Positions 33,412 through 41,851 of a stretch of DNA of 64,000 bases are shown in pieces. The notes beneath the pieces are model-generated. The model was not told the DNA's origin and made no database searches. It saw only the letters and a list, made by a program, of their open reading frames with translations. Positions within the stretch are counted from its first letter, which is position 1. The number at the start of each line of letters is the position of its first letter. Both the position numbers and the translations under genes were made by a program. Source of the DNA: an uncultured Clostridia bacterium (GTDB taxonomy: Bacteria; Bacillota; Clostridia; Lachnospirales; Anaerotignaceae); contig CAJTZO010000003.1 of assembly GCA_910583755.1 (NCBI GenBank), positions 1 to 64,000 of the forward strand, written 5' to 3'.

Positions 33412-35286
33412 ATGTCATCAGAAAATAAAAATTCAAATCAAAGTGACATGAAAACTTTAATCAGTTTTATGATTATGGCTGTCATTTTTACATCTATTTT
33501 TAATATTTTTGTATCTTCTATGACCATGCGAAAAGCAACAGAGATTACTTATACACAATTTTTAACGATGCTAGAAAAAAAACAAGTAGATATGGTAGAG
33601 ATACAAGCAGACCGTTTATTGATTACAGAAAAAGTACCAGATGAGGCAAATGTTACAGGATACTATAATATGGCAAAACAATATTATACTGGTTTGGTCA
33701 ATGACCCTGAGCTGACAAATAGAATTATCAAAGCGGGAGCAACACAGTATCGTGAGGTACAAAATAATTCCCCGATTGTTAGCTTTTTAGCATCATGGGC
33801 ATTACCATTTTTATTAATTTATGTGGTTTCTGGTTTAATCCTTCGTTCTGTAAGCAAAAAAATGGGTGGTGTAGGAGGTCCTATGAGCTTTGGAAAAAAC
33901 ACTGCAAAAATTTATGCACAGAAAGAGACAGGAGTAACTTTTGCAGATGTTGCTGGACAGGAAGAAGCAAAAGAGTCTTTGCGGGAAATTGTGGATTTTC
34001 TACATCAACCACAAAAATATACAGAAATTGGCGCAAAGTTGCCAAAGGGTGCCTTATTGGTTGGTCCTCCCGGTACAGGTAAAACTTTGCTTGCTAAAGC
34101 AGTTGCAGGGGAAGCAAATGTTCCTTTTTATTCTCTTTCTGGTTCTGACTTTGTAGAAATGTTTGTTGGTGTGGGTGCTTCCCGTGTCAGAGATTTGTTT
34201 AAGCAGGCGTTAGAAAATGCCCCTTGTATTGTTTTTATTGATGAGATTGATGCGATAGGAAAAAGTCGTGATAACCAAATGGGAAGTAATGACGAAAGAG
34301 AACAAACCTTAAATCAGTTATTATCAGAAATGGATGGTTTTGATGCATCAAAAGGTGTAGTTATCTTGGGTGCAACCAACCGTCCAGAAGTATTGGACAA
34401 AGCACTTTTACGTCCGGGTCGTTTTGACAGGAGGGTAATTGTAGATAAGCCTGATTTAAAAGGGAGAGAAGATATTTTAAAAGTGCATAGTAAAGAAGTA
34501 AAACTAAATCATGATGTGGACTTACATCAAATTGCGTTAGGTACTAGTGGTGCAGCAGGTGCGGATTTAGCAAACATTGTAAATGAAGCAGCTTTACGTG
34601 CGGTACGTTTTGGAAAGAAAAAAGTAGAACAGTGTGATTTAATGGAAGCGGTAGAAATTATTATTGCTGGTCAAGAGAAAAAAGACCGTATTATGACAGA
34701 AAGTGAAAGGAAAATTGTTGCATATCACGAAGTTGGTCATGCTTTAGCAACTGCATTGCAAAAAAATACACAACCTGTACAAAAGATTACCATTGTTCCT
34801 AGAACAATGGGTGCACTAGGTTATACCATGCAAATGCCGGAAGAAGAAAAATATTTAATGAATAAAGAGGAAATCTTAGACCAAATTACTACTTATTTAG
34901 CAGGACGTGCAGCAGAAGAAGTGATATTTCATATGGTTACAACGGGTGCTTCTAATGATATTGAAAAAGCGACAGAATTAGCGAGAAACATGGTTGCACA
35001 GTATGGTATGAGTGAACGGTTTGATATGGTAGGATTAGAAAGTGTTCAAAATAAATATCTGGATGGTAGAAATGTGCGTCAGTGTGCAGAAACTACTTCT
35101 GCCGAAATAGATGAGGAAGTATTACGGATTATTAAAGAATGTCATAAAAAAGCAATTTCTCTTTTGGAAAACAATCAGCCTGCTTTGCATAAAATTGCAA
35201 CATTTTTGTTGGAAAAAGAGACAATTACAGGGCAAGAATTTATGGAATTGTTAAAACAAAGGGAAGAAAACTTTGAAAAATATTGA
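33412..35286 (+). CDS. ftsH: ATP-dependent zinc metalloprotease FtsH
   Basis: Membrane-anchored AAA+ protease that degrades unstable membrane and cytosolic proteins. Two N-terminal membrane segments (about 16-36 and 103-123), AAA domain with GPPGTGKT (about 221-228), CIVFIDEIDAIG and the second region of homology GRFDRRV, then the M41 zinc site YHEVGHALAT (about 438-447). 624 aa. AAAAGGAAGG lies just before two adjacent ATGs (33409, 33412); the longer frame to 33325 lacks a signal. Length is normal. Confidence 0.95.
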   Translation: MSSENKNSNQSDMKTLISFMIMAVIFTSIFNIFVSSMTMRKATEITYTQFLTMLEKKQVDMVEIQADRLLITEKVPDEANVTGYYNMAKQYYTGLVNDPELTNRIIKAGATQYREVQNNSPIVSFLASWALPFLLIYVVSGLILRSVSKKMGGVGGPMSFGKNTAKIYAQKETGVTFADVAGQEEAKESLREIVDFLHQPQKYTEIGAKLPKGALLVGPPGTGKTLLAKAVAGEANVPFYSLSGSDFVEMFVGVGASRVRDLFKQALENAPCIVFIDEIDAIGKSRDNQMGSNDEREQTLNQLLSEMDGFDASKGVVILGATNRPEVLDKALLRPGRFDRRVIVDKPDLKGREDILKVHSKEVKLNHDVDLHQIALGTSGAAGADLANIVNEAALRAVRFGKKKVEQCDLMEAVEIIIAGQEKKDRIMTESERKIVAYHEVGHALATALQKNTQPVQKITIVPRTMGALGYTMQMPEEEKYLMNKEEILDQITTYLAGRAAEEVIFHMVTTGASNDIEKATELARNMVAQYGMSERFDMVGLESVQNKYLDGRNVRQCAETTSAEIDEEVLRIIKECHKKAISLLENNQPALHKIATFLLEKETITGQEFMELLKQREENFEKY

Positions 35287-35314
35287 AACTTTATTTGTTA
35301 AATATTATTTTAAA

Positions 35315-35343
35315 TTGCTTTTATTCTTTTACTATGATAAAAT
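35315..35343 (+). promoter_or_regulatory. Probable promoter of the MATE gene
   Basis: TTGCTT at 35315-35320 and TAAAAT at 35338-35343, 17-bp spacing, 29 bp after the ftsH stop. Confidence 0.5.
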
Positions 35344-35384
35344 AATATTAAGTGAATATTGTTTTTTGCCACCGGGTAAAGGAT

Positions 35385-35435
35385 AACGTCAGTTTTTCTA
35401 TCGTTAGGTCTTAGAAGATAGAAAATACTGACGTT
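35385..35435 (+). terminator. Strong terminator in the leader of the MATE gene
   Basis: AACGTCAGTTTTTCTATC pairs with GATAGAAAATACTGACGTT around a 14-base loop, followed by TTTTTA. It stands 41 bp before the MATE start and after a candidate promoter, so it can act as an attenuator as well as the ftsH terminator. Upstream GCCACCGGGTAAAGGATAAC is GC-richer than its surroundings. Confidence 0.75.
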
Positions 35436-35475
35436 TTTTATAATAAAAGTTAAAAAGGAAAGGAAAAGAAAAAAT

Positions 35476-36786
35476 ATGAATCAATCAATAGTATTAAAAC
35501 AATTTTGTAGATACACTTTTTTTGGCGTTCTTGGCATGTTGGGACTTTCTGCTTATATTATTGCAGATACCTTTTTTGTTTCCAAGGGATTAGGAACAAA
35601 AGGATTAACAGCTTTAAATTTAGCAATTCCAGTATATAGTTTTATTCATGGTACTGGATTATTGCTAGGAATAGGTGGGGCAACAAAATATGCTATTTAT
35701 AAAGGACAAAAAAATAAAAAACAAATGAATATTATTTTTACAAATACATTTTATAGCATGATTTTTTTTGGCTTGTTGTTTATGTTGGTTGGTTTTTGGT
35801 TGTCTAAAAGGCTTTGTTTATTTTTAGGAGCAGACCATACTGTGCTTCATATGACAAATACATATGTTAAAGTATTACTTTTGTTTTCACCTGCATTTTT
35901 ATTAAACAATATATTAATTTGCTTTATTAGAAATGATGGAAAACCACAGTTATCTATGGCTGCTATGTTGCTTAGCAGTTTTTCTAATATTATACTGGAC
36001 TATATTTTTATGTTTCCTTTACAAATGGGAATTTTTGGTGCAGTATTTGCCACGGTACTTGCACCAGTTTTTAGTATTTTATTATTGCTATTTTATTGTT
36101 TTTCTAAAAAAACAGAATTTTGTATTATAAAAGAAAAAATAAATTTAAATAGTTTAAAATGGGTATTTTTAATGGGATTTCCTTCTTTTGTTGTGCAACT
36201 ATCTTCTGGCATCATAATGATAGCCTTTAATAAAGTTATTCTTGGTTTGCAGGGAAATGTTGGTGTTGCTGCTTATGGAGTAGTTGCTAATTTATCCCTT
36301 GTTATGGTAGCTGTTTTTTCTGGAATGGAACAAGGAGTACAACCACTTTTTAGTCAATATTATGGCAAAAAAGAGTATGATAACATAAGAAAAGTGTTAA
36401 AGTATGCCCTTGTTATGGTATTAATTTGTTCTTTTATGATTTATGGAATGACTTTTTGCTTTGCAGAAACGATTGTTCAAATATTTAATAGTGAAAATAA
36501 CTTGCAAATGAAGCAAATAGCAGTATCTGGATTAAAACTCTATTTTACTGCAACCTTATTTGTAGGATTCAATACTGTATTATCTATTTTTTTTACTTCT
36601 ACAGAAAAAGTGGTTTCTGCACATATTATCTCTTTATTAAGAGGGCTTATTGTTATTTTACCTATGATACTTTTATTGTCTGTTTTATGGAAAATGGTGG
36701 GTGTATGGTTATCCTATCCTGTAACAGAAGGACTTGTTTCTATTTTAGCTATTTTGTTGTTTTGTAAACATAAAGAAAACCCTTGA
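35476..36786 (+). CDS. MATE-family efflux transporter
   Basis: Multidrug/sodium or proton antiporter of the MATE superfamily, 436 aa, about 12 membrane segments. Family features: LGMLGLSAYIIADTFFVSKGL, ALNLAIPVYSFIHGTGLLLG, IRNDGKPQLSMAAMLLSS and SGMEQGVQPLFSQYYGKKEY. GGAAAGGAAAAG precedes the start. A terminator-bearing leader suggests induced expression. The substrate is unknown. The stop codon lies in the next terminator. Confidence 0.92.
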   Translation: MNQSIVLKQFCRYTFFGVLGMLGLSAYIIADTFFVSKGLGTKGLTALNLAIPVYSFIHGTGLLLGIGGATKYAIYKGQKNKKQMNIIFTNTFYSMIFFGLLFMLVGFWLSKRLCLFLGADHTVLHMTNTYVKVLLLFSPAFLLNNILICFIRNDGKPQLSMAAMLLSSFSNIILDYIFMFPLQMGIFGAVFATVLAPVFSILLLLFYCFSKKTEFCIIKEKINLNSLKWVFLMGFPSFVVQLSSGIIMIAFNKVILGLQGNVGVAAYGVVANLSLVMVAVFSGMEQGVQPLFSQYYGKKEYDNIRKVLKYALVMVLICSFMIYGMTFCFAETIVQIFNSENNLQMKQIAVSGLKLYFTATLFVGFNTVLSIFFTSTEKVVSAHIISLLRGLIVILPMILLLSVLWKMVGVWLSYPVTEGLVSILAILLFCKHKENP

Positions 36787-36801
36787 GATAATACCTCAAG
36801 G
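36781..36801. terminator. Terminator between MATE and serpin genes
   Basis: CCTTGAG/CTCAAGG stem followed by ATTTTTTTTT, serving convergent genes on both sides; the MATE TGA stop is in the left arm. Confidence 0.85.
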
Positions 36802-36809
36802 ATTTTTTT

Positions 36810-38354
36810 TTATTTTCCTGTTACATATTGTCCAGCAAAAAGCACTTCTTTTTGTCCATTTCCTGTGTTTTTTAGAAGCATGTAAGTAAAGGGTCTATCT
36901 GCTTTGAATACTGGTGGTATTGTCATATCGATTCCTCTACCCATTGTCAACGCTGTTACGCCTGCTGCTTCTGTTCCTTTTTCATTTATGACTACTTTTA
37001 CCTTTTGCAAGGCATTGGTAATGACTTTTCCATTTCCATCTGCATACATTTCCTTAAAATCCTCAAAATTTTGGAACATAGCATTGATTCCCATTCCTTT
37101 TAGTGTTTTTTCTAAATCGTAATTACTTTCCATGCTGAACTTTGGAATAGAAACATCTACTTGTATCATTTCTTGACATTGCAAAAGCCTGTTGATGGTT
37201 TCATCATTTAATGATTGTTGATTCTCTTTTTCTGGTAAAAAGAGATAAAACTGATAATTATTATCACTATAGGGGATTCCTAACATTTGCCAGCCATTAC
37301 TTTCGCAATAATAAAAATTTTCTTTTTGGTTCATAAAATCAATTTCAGATTGTGTATTATCTATATTATAAAAAGTTCCCTTTGTATTTTTTTCTTCTTG
37401 AAATTGTTTCATCCAAGTACATTTAAAATAAGCAGTATTGATTAAAGCTGTTTCAAAATTGGCATCAGTTATAATTTTAGGAATCATGCCTTGTGTCATT
37501 TGCTTGACCCATTCGTTAATAACCTGTAATGCAGTATCTGTTGTAACTGTTCCAGAAACAGCCTGAAAATTTTTGATGCGATTTTTAAAACTTTCGCTAA
37601 AATCTGCATTTTGTAAACTGCTGTTACGCCATAAACCATTTGCAAATTGTATCATACCCTCATTGTCTTTTTTATAATAATCACCACTTGCTTCTTGTAC
37701 TGTCCACATCATTGTTTCTGCAACAAACTGATTTAACTCTTCTACTGTATGGTATCCCAATGTTTTTAAGATTTCTTGCTGTGTTTGTCCGGTTGTTCCA
37801 TTTGCTACCATAGCCAGTGCAAGTTTTAAACTAATAGGGCAAACAGCGCCATTTTGATTTTTTTCTATGGCTTGGAGCAAAGAAAGACTTGTATTAAAAT
37901 TGGAAGCATTGTAGTTTCCCTTTTGCCTTCCATATTCTGTTACTCTCAATATTTTTTTACCATTTTCCTCTTGTTCTATTGCTTCATAGCCCAAAAGTTT
38001 GTAAAATTGTTTTGCTTCTACATAGGACACCCCATTGATGTTTTGAACATTTCCCGCTTCTGGTTTGATGCCATTTACAGATACAGTTGCAGTATTCAAA
38101 TCATAGGTAATGCTTCTTGCAGGATTTAATGTTATGACAATCGTAGAATGAGGGATATATGCTACTGTTGCCCCAATTTGCTCTGCACATTCTCTTAATG
38201 GCACATAATAGGCATTGTTTTCTGTATAAATAGCATTTTCTAATTTCATATCTCTGCCCATATAAAAAAATTCGGTTTCTGTTTTTTCCATACCAAAAGT
38301 GGTTCCCAGCATACCCAATGTTAAGGCTAATGTTGTAAAAAATAATTTTTTCAT
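36810..38354 (-). CDS. Secreted serpin with N-terminal copper-amine-oxidase-like stalk domain
   Basis: Serine protease inhibitor by suicide trapping. Signal peptide (1-21); residues about 30-135 form a copper-amine-oxidase N-terminal-like domain (YYVPLRECAEQIGATVAY, GVSYVEAKQFYKLLGYEA), usually a surface stalk; residues about 150-514 are a full serpin (PISLKLALAMVANGTTGQT, NTAYFKCTWMKQF, LFLPEK, PKFSMESNYDLEKTLKGMGI). The reactive-loop hinge EKGTEAAGVTAL (from 458) has the small residues needed for inhibition. Aligned from the downstream IPP, the P1-P1' bond would be Met477-Thr478; Arg473 is an alternative. GGGAAG precedes the ATG. Monocistronic. Confidence 0.92.
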   Translation of the reverse strand: MKKLFFTTLALTLGMLGTTFGMEKTETEFFYMGRDMKLENAIYTENNAYYVPLRECAEQIGATVAYIPHSTIVITLNPARSITYDLNTATVSVNGIKPEAGNVQNINGVSYVEAKQFYKLLGYEAIEQEENGKKILRVTEYGRQKGNYNASNFNTSLSLLQAIEKNQNGAVCPISLKLALAMVANGTTGQTQQEILKTLGYHTVEELNQFVAETMMWTVQEASGDYYKKDNEGMIQFANGLWRNSSLQNADFSESFKNRIKNFQAVSGTVTTDTALQVINEWVKQMTQGMIPKIITDANFETALINTAYFKCTWMKQFQEEKNTKGTFYNIDNTQSEIDFMNQKENFYYCESNGWQMLGIPYSDNNYQFYLFLPEKENQQSLNDETINRLLQCQEMIQVDVSIPKFSMESNYDLEKTLKGMGINAMFQNFEDFKEMYADGNGKVITNALQKVKVVINEKGTEAAGVTALTMGRGIDMTIPPVFKADRPFTYMLLKNTGNGQKEVLFAGQYVTGK

Positions 38355-38430
38355 TTTTGTACTTCCCTTTCAAAATACATTATTTTTACAGATTATAGCA
38401 TATATTTCTTCCAAAATTCTTAAAAGTTTC

Positions 38431-38883
38431 TTACAACTTTTTGAAATACATTCTTGACAAGCTAGATTCTCCTTCACATTGTACCATACACAAAAATGTC
38501 CAACCATAACGTTCATAAAAAGAAGTATGGTCTGTCACTAAATAAAGAGTATCTATATTTTTTTGTTTCATATCTTGACAAACATATTGCAGTATTTTTC
38601 CTGCAATCCCTTGACAACGATACTCTTTTTCCACATAAACAGCACATACATTAGGAGATAAATCTTTTCGATTATGAAAATCATTTTCGATTACACCAAT
38701 CCCAGCAATGATAGTATTTTCCTCCATCAAAAGATACCATTGTGGTATGCTATTTTTGACGCATTGTTTCATGCTTTCTATATATTCCTGTTTGCTAATA
38801 TTCCATTTTTCAGAAAACCAGCTTGCTGCTTTATCTATAAGTGTAGAATTTTGTTGTATTTTTAAAATATTATATTGTTCCAT
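38431..38883 (-). CDS. GNAT-family N-acetyltransferase
   Basis: 150-aa acetyltransferase fold. The acetyl-CoA site is VEKEYRCQGIAGKILQYV (motif A, R/Q-x-x-G-x-G/A), followed by LYLVTDHTSFYERYGW (motif B). Substrate unknown; the N terminus (AASWFSEKWNISKQEYIESM) resembles small-molecule or aminoglycoside-type members. TAGGAG precedes the start. Alone in the run; repeat copy K lies upstream. Confidence 0.88.
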   Translation of the reverse strand: MEQYNILKIQQNSTLIDKAASWFSEKWNISKQEYIESMKQCVKNSIPQWYLLMEENTIIAGIGVIENDFHNRKDLSPNVCAVYVEKEYRCQGIAGKILQYVCQDMKQKNIDTLYLVTDHTSFYERYGWTFLCMVQCEGESSLSRMYFKKL

Positions 38884-38909
38884 TTTATACTCCTATTTTT
38901 TAAAAAAGA

Positions 38910-38940
38910 GAGAATCTTTCCATAACGTAGAAAGATTCTC
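38910..38940 (-). terminator. Terminator of the hydratase gene, left copy
   Basis: GAGAATCTTTC/GAAAGATTCTC, 11-bp stem; on the minus strand it is followed by TCTTTTTTAAA. The other copy is at 39111-39139. Confidence 0.85.
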
Positions 38941-39108
38941 AGCTTGTCAAAAAATCTTGAAGGCTAGCTCTCAAACTTCTCAAAGAACTTTAATGCGAAA
39001 CTAGCGTTTTGCTAAAAAGATTGATTTGATAAGGAAAACGTTAGTTTTTCCACTAAAGTTTTGTGTGGGTGTGGGTGAAACCCACAAAAAAAGATTTTAT
39101 TGACAGAC
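38941..39108 (-). repeat. Family-1 element, copy K (hairpin II deleted)
   Basis: Reverse copy from AGCTTGTCAAAAAATCTTGA to TTTATTGACAGACTA. Hairpins V, IV, III and I are present; hairpin II is cleanly missing (AAAGTTTTGTGTGGGTG). Bracketed by the two terminator copies. Confidence 0.92.
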
Positions 39109-39110
39109 TA

Positions 39111-39139
39111 AGAACCTTTCCGTAACATAGAAAGGTTCT
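39111..39139. terminator. Terminator of the hydratase gene, right copy
   Basis: AGAACCTTTC/GAAAGGTTCT, 10-bp stem followed on the plus strand by TTTTTTC. Compared with 38910-38940 a T-A pair is C-G here on both arms, and the loop reads CGTAACATA versus CATAACGTA. Confidence 0.85.
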
Positions 39140-39147
39140 TTTTTTCT

Positions 39148-41433
39148 TTATTCTTTATAAAAATTAATTAAACAGCCAGAAAGGATAATCTTTCTTTCAT
39201 CCTCTGTTAAATCGCCTAATTTTAAAGAAAATTCTTGCATTTTTTTACCAACAACATAGGCTTTTACCTCTGATTGTTTTTCAGAAACAGCTTTTCTAAT
39301 ATTTGGAATAAAAATATAATCTCCATTTTCAAAAGGAAGTTCTTTTTGTTCCAGTAAGAAAGGTAACATTCCCCAGTTAATCAAATTAGAACGGTAACGT
39401 TTGGTAGCATATTCACTAGCAATATTTGCCCAGCCACCTAACACCTTTTGACAGCTTGCAGCTTGTTCTCTTGCAGAACCATCACCAGGTTTTACAGCAT
39501 AAATAGTGGAGCCAATGCCAGTTTCTTTTTCATTGATATCAAATTGTTTTTGGATTGTAGCAAAAACTTCTTTTAATTCTGGATAAACTTCTGTTGGAGT
39601 CTCTCCAGCAATACGAGCTTTTTCTGCTTTTTGTACTTCCTTTGCACGACCAACATAAGCAGGGTCTTTTCTGGACAAGGTAAATTCTGCCAAACCAAGT
39701 GGATTGGAACGGTAAGAAGATGTTTCCCCAGAAGGAATAAGTTCGTCTGTTGTTGTTACAGGGTCAGTAATGACAGAAACTACTTTTAACACAATATTTT
39801 CTGTTAAGGGACTCATAGCAGGCCAGTCCGTAATGTTAGGACCAAATTTTAAATCAGTTGTAGCATCAGGAGCATTAAACCCAAAATAACAACGGTTTTT
39901 GTAAATATCACCATTAAAATGATATTCTGGTTTGGTGTAGTCAACAGCAAGGTCTGTTGCAGGTGTCAATTTACCTTTGTTTACAGCCGTTGCAGCAATG
40001 GAACGTGCGTCCATCAATGCAACAGAAGCAATTTGTCCATTTGTGATTTTAGAACCTTCTCTGTTCGGGAAGTTTCTAGTAGAGTGGCGGATACTTAAAC
40101 AATTATTTGCTGGTACATCACCAGCGCCAAAGCATGGACCACAAAAAGCAGAGCGTACCGTTGCACCAGAAATCATAATATCTGCAATGGCACCATTTTC
40201 TGTTAAACCTACAAAAACAGGTTGACTAGATGGGTAAACACTTAATGTAAATTCATCTGTACCAATCGAATGTCCTTTTAAAATATCTCTTGCATCGCAA
40301 ATATTTTCATAAGTGCCACCTGCACAACCTGCAATTACACCTTGTTCTACATATAATGCGCCATTTTTTACTTTATCTTTTAATGTGAATGTAATTTTAT
40401 CACTATCTAGTTGTTTTGTACCTGTTTTTTCTACTTCATCTAAAATATCTATTAAATTCGCATTTAATTCTTCTATTGTATAAACATTGCTAGGATGGAA
40501 AGGCATCGCAATCATAGGGCGTATTTTAGATAAATCTACTTCTATCATACCATCATAATAAGCTATTTTTCCGGGTTCTTGTAAAGCATATTCTTCTGGT
40601 CTGCCATGTAAAGTATACCAATCTTTTACTTTTTCATCTGTTTTCCATACAGATGAAAGGCAAGTTGTTTCTGTTGTCATAACGTCAATGCCATTACGGT
40701 AATCCACGCTGATATTTTCAATACCATCACCAAAAAATTCCATAATTTTATTTTTTACATATCCTTTTTCAAAGACAGCACCAATAATAGCAAGTGCAAC
40801 ATCTTGAGGTCCTACACCTGGAATGGGTTTTCCTGTCAAATAAACACCTACTACTTGTGGGCGGTCAATATCATAGGTTTTGCAAAGAAGTTGTTTTACT
40901 AATTCAGGGCCACCTTCTCCGATTGCCATGGTTCCTAATGCACCATAACGAGTATGACTGTCAGAACCAAGTATCATTTTGCCAACACCACTCATCATTT
41001 CTCTCATATATTGATGAATAACCGCTTGATGTGCTGGAACGTAAATACCACCATATTTTTTTGCACAAGACAAGCCAAATAAATGGTCATCTTCATTAAT
41101 TGTACCACCAACTGCGCAAAGGGAGTTATGACAGTTTGTTAATACATAGGGCATAGGGAATTTTTCCAAACCACTAGCACGTGCGGTTTGTACAATGCCA
41201 ACATATGTAATATCATGAGATGCCATTCTATCAAAACGAATTTTTAGATGTTCCATATCTTCTACTGTATTATGATTTTTTAAAATCGTGTAAGCCATTG
41301 TATGTTGAGAGGCTTCTTGTTTGGAAAGAGAACTTCCAGTTTTTTGTTGTAAAATTGCAGCAGCATTGGCATCATCTGCTATGATTTCATTGCCGTTTAT
41401 GAGATATGCACCACTATCATAGAGTTTTATCAT
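39148..41433 (-). CDS. Aconitase-family hydratase
   Basis: 4Fe-4S hydratase of the aconitase superfamily, 761 aa. Iron-sulfur ligands are expected in AGCAGGTYENICDA and AFCGPCFGAGD; substrate loops include MILGSDSHTRYGALGTMAIG, VYLTGKPIPGVGPQDVAL and the C-terminal swivel domain (NLINWGMLPFLLEQKELPFENG, YDSG start). The layout with LTNCHNSLCAVGGTIN is closer to the YbhJ-type hydratases than to classical AcnA/AcnB, so citrate may not be the substrate. The ATG at 41433 has AAGGAGG upstream. Other TCA genes are absent here. Confidence 0.85.
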   Translation of the reverse strand: MIKLYDSGAYLINGNEIIADDANAAAILQQKTGSSLSKQEASQHTMAYTILKNHNTVEDMEHLKIRFDRMASHDITYVGIVQTARASGLEKFPMPYVLTNCHNSLCAVGGTINEDDHLFGLSCAKKYGGIYVPAHQAVIHQYMREMMSGVGKMILGSDSHTRYGALGTMAIGEGGPELVKQLLCKTYDIDRPQVVGVYLTGKPIPGVGPQDVALAIIGAVFEKGYVKNKIMEFFGDGIENISVDYRNGIDVMTTETTCLSSVWKTDEKVKDWYTLHGRPEEYALQEPGKIAYYDGMIEVDLSKIRPMIAMPFHPSNVYTIEELNANLIDILDEVEKTGTKQLDSDKITFTLKDKVKNGALYVEQGVIAGCAGGTYENICDARDILKGHSIGTDEFTLSVYPSSQPVFVGLTENGAIADIMISGATVRSAFCGPCFGAGDVPANNCLSIRHSTRNFPNREGSKITNGQIASVALMDARSIAATAVNKGKLTPATDLAVDYTKPEYHFNGDIYKNRCYFGFNAPDATTDLKFGPNITDWPAMSPLTENIVLKVVSVITDPVTTTDELIPSGETSSYRSNPLGLAEFTLSRKDPAYVGRAKEVQKAEKARIAGETPTEVYPELKEVFATIQKQFDINEKETGIGSTIYAVKPGDGSAREQAASCQKVLGGWANIASEYATKRYRSNLINWGMLPFLLEQKELPFENGDYIFIPNIRKAVSEKQSEVKAYVVGKKMQEFSLKLGDLTEDERKIILSGCLINFYKE

Positions 41434-41465
41434 TATTTTGTTCCTCCTTATGTTCAATATGTCTT

Positions 41466-41493
41466 ATTATAGAGAAATTGAAAGAATTTGTAA
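41466..41493 (-). promoter_or_regulatory. Probable promoter of the hydratase gene
   Basis: Minus strand: TTACAA (plus 41488-41493), 16 bp, TATAAT (plus 41466-41471). Confidence 0.5.
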
Positions 41494-41524
41494 AGAGTTA
41501 GGCAGATAGACAAAAAATTACAAA

Positions 41525-41551
41525 GGACGTTAAACAAGATATTTAACGCCC
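41525..41551 (-). terminator. Terminator of the spoIIQ-like transcript, left copy
   Basis: GGACGTTAAA/TTTAACGCCC; the single mismatch is a G-U pair in the minus-strand RNA, fitting its use by the minus-strand genes. A second copy lies at 41771-41797. Confidence 0.75.
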
Positions 41552-41552
41552 T

Positions 41553-41766
41553 CAATTTATCAAAAAAGTCCTTTTTTGTGGGTTTTACCCACACCCACCA
41601 ACTTTTTTAAAAAAAGTTGGACAAAAAACTTTCATGGAAAAACTAGCGTTTTTCCTTATCAAATCAGTCTTTTTAGCGAAATATTAGTTTTGCATTAAGG
41701 TTCTTTGATTCTTTTTTGAAAAAATGAGGAGTTTGATGGCTAGCCCTCAAAGTTTTTTGACAAGCT
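41553..41766 (+). repeat. Family-1 element, copy O (with internal insertion)
   Basis: Full forward copy ending GTTTTTTGACAAGCTGA. About 20 extra bases (GATTCTTTTTTGAAAAAATG, near 41707-41726) lie between hairpins IV and V. Hairpin V reads TTTGATGGCTAGCCCTCAA. Flanked by two terminator copies. Confidence 0.9.
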
Positions 41767-41770
41767 GAAA

Positions 41771-41797
41771 GGATATTAAACAAAATATTTAACGCCC
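41771..41797. repeat. Decayed duplicate of the terminator at 41525-41551
   Basis: GGATATTAAACAAAATATTT, then AACGCCC, matches the left copy with three changes. It separates copy O from partial copy P. Confidence 0.8.
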
Positions 41798-41800
41798 TTC

Positions 41801-41840
41801 GTTTGTCAAAAAACTTTAAGAGTATTGCTCTCAAACGCTT
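41801..41840 (-). repeat. Family-1 fragment, copy P
   Basis: GTTTGTCAAAAAACTTTAAG and a TTTAAGAGTATTGCTCTCAAA hairpin-V remnant only; the rest is lost at the 3' end of the spoIIQ-like gene. It is a tandem neighbour of copy O, as I is of H. Confidence 0.65.
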
Positions 41841-41851
41841 ATTTAAAAGTA

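Noticed and set aside
35344..35475. Known riboswitch (guanidine, preQ1, ZTP, fluoride, yybP-type) before the MATE gene
   Set aside because: None of the conserved cores I know can be found; kept only as an unassigned leader.
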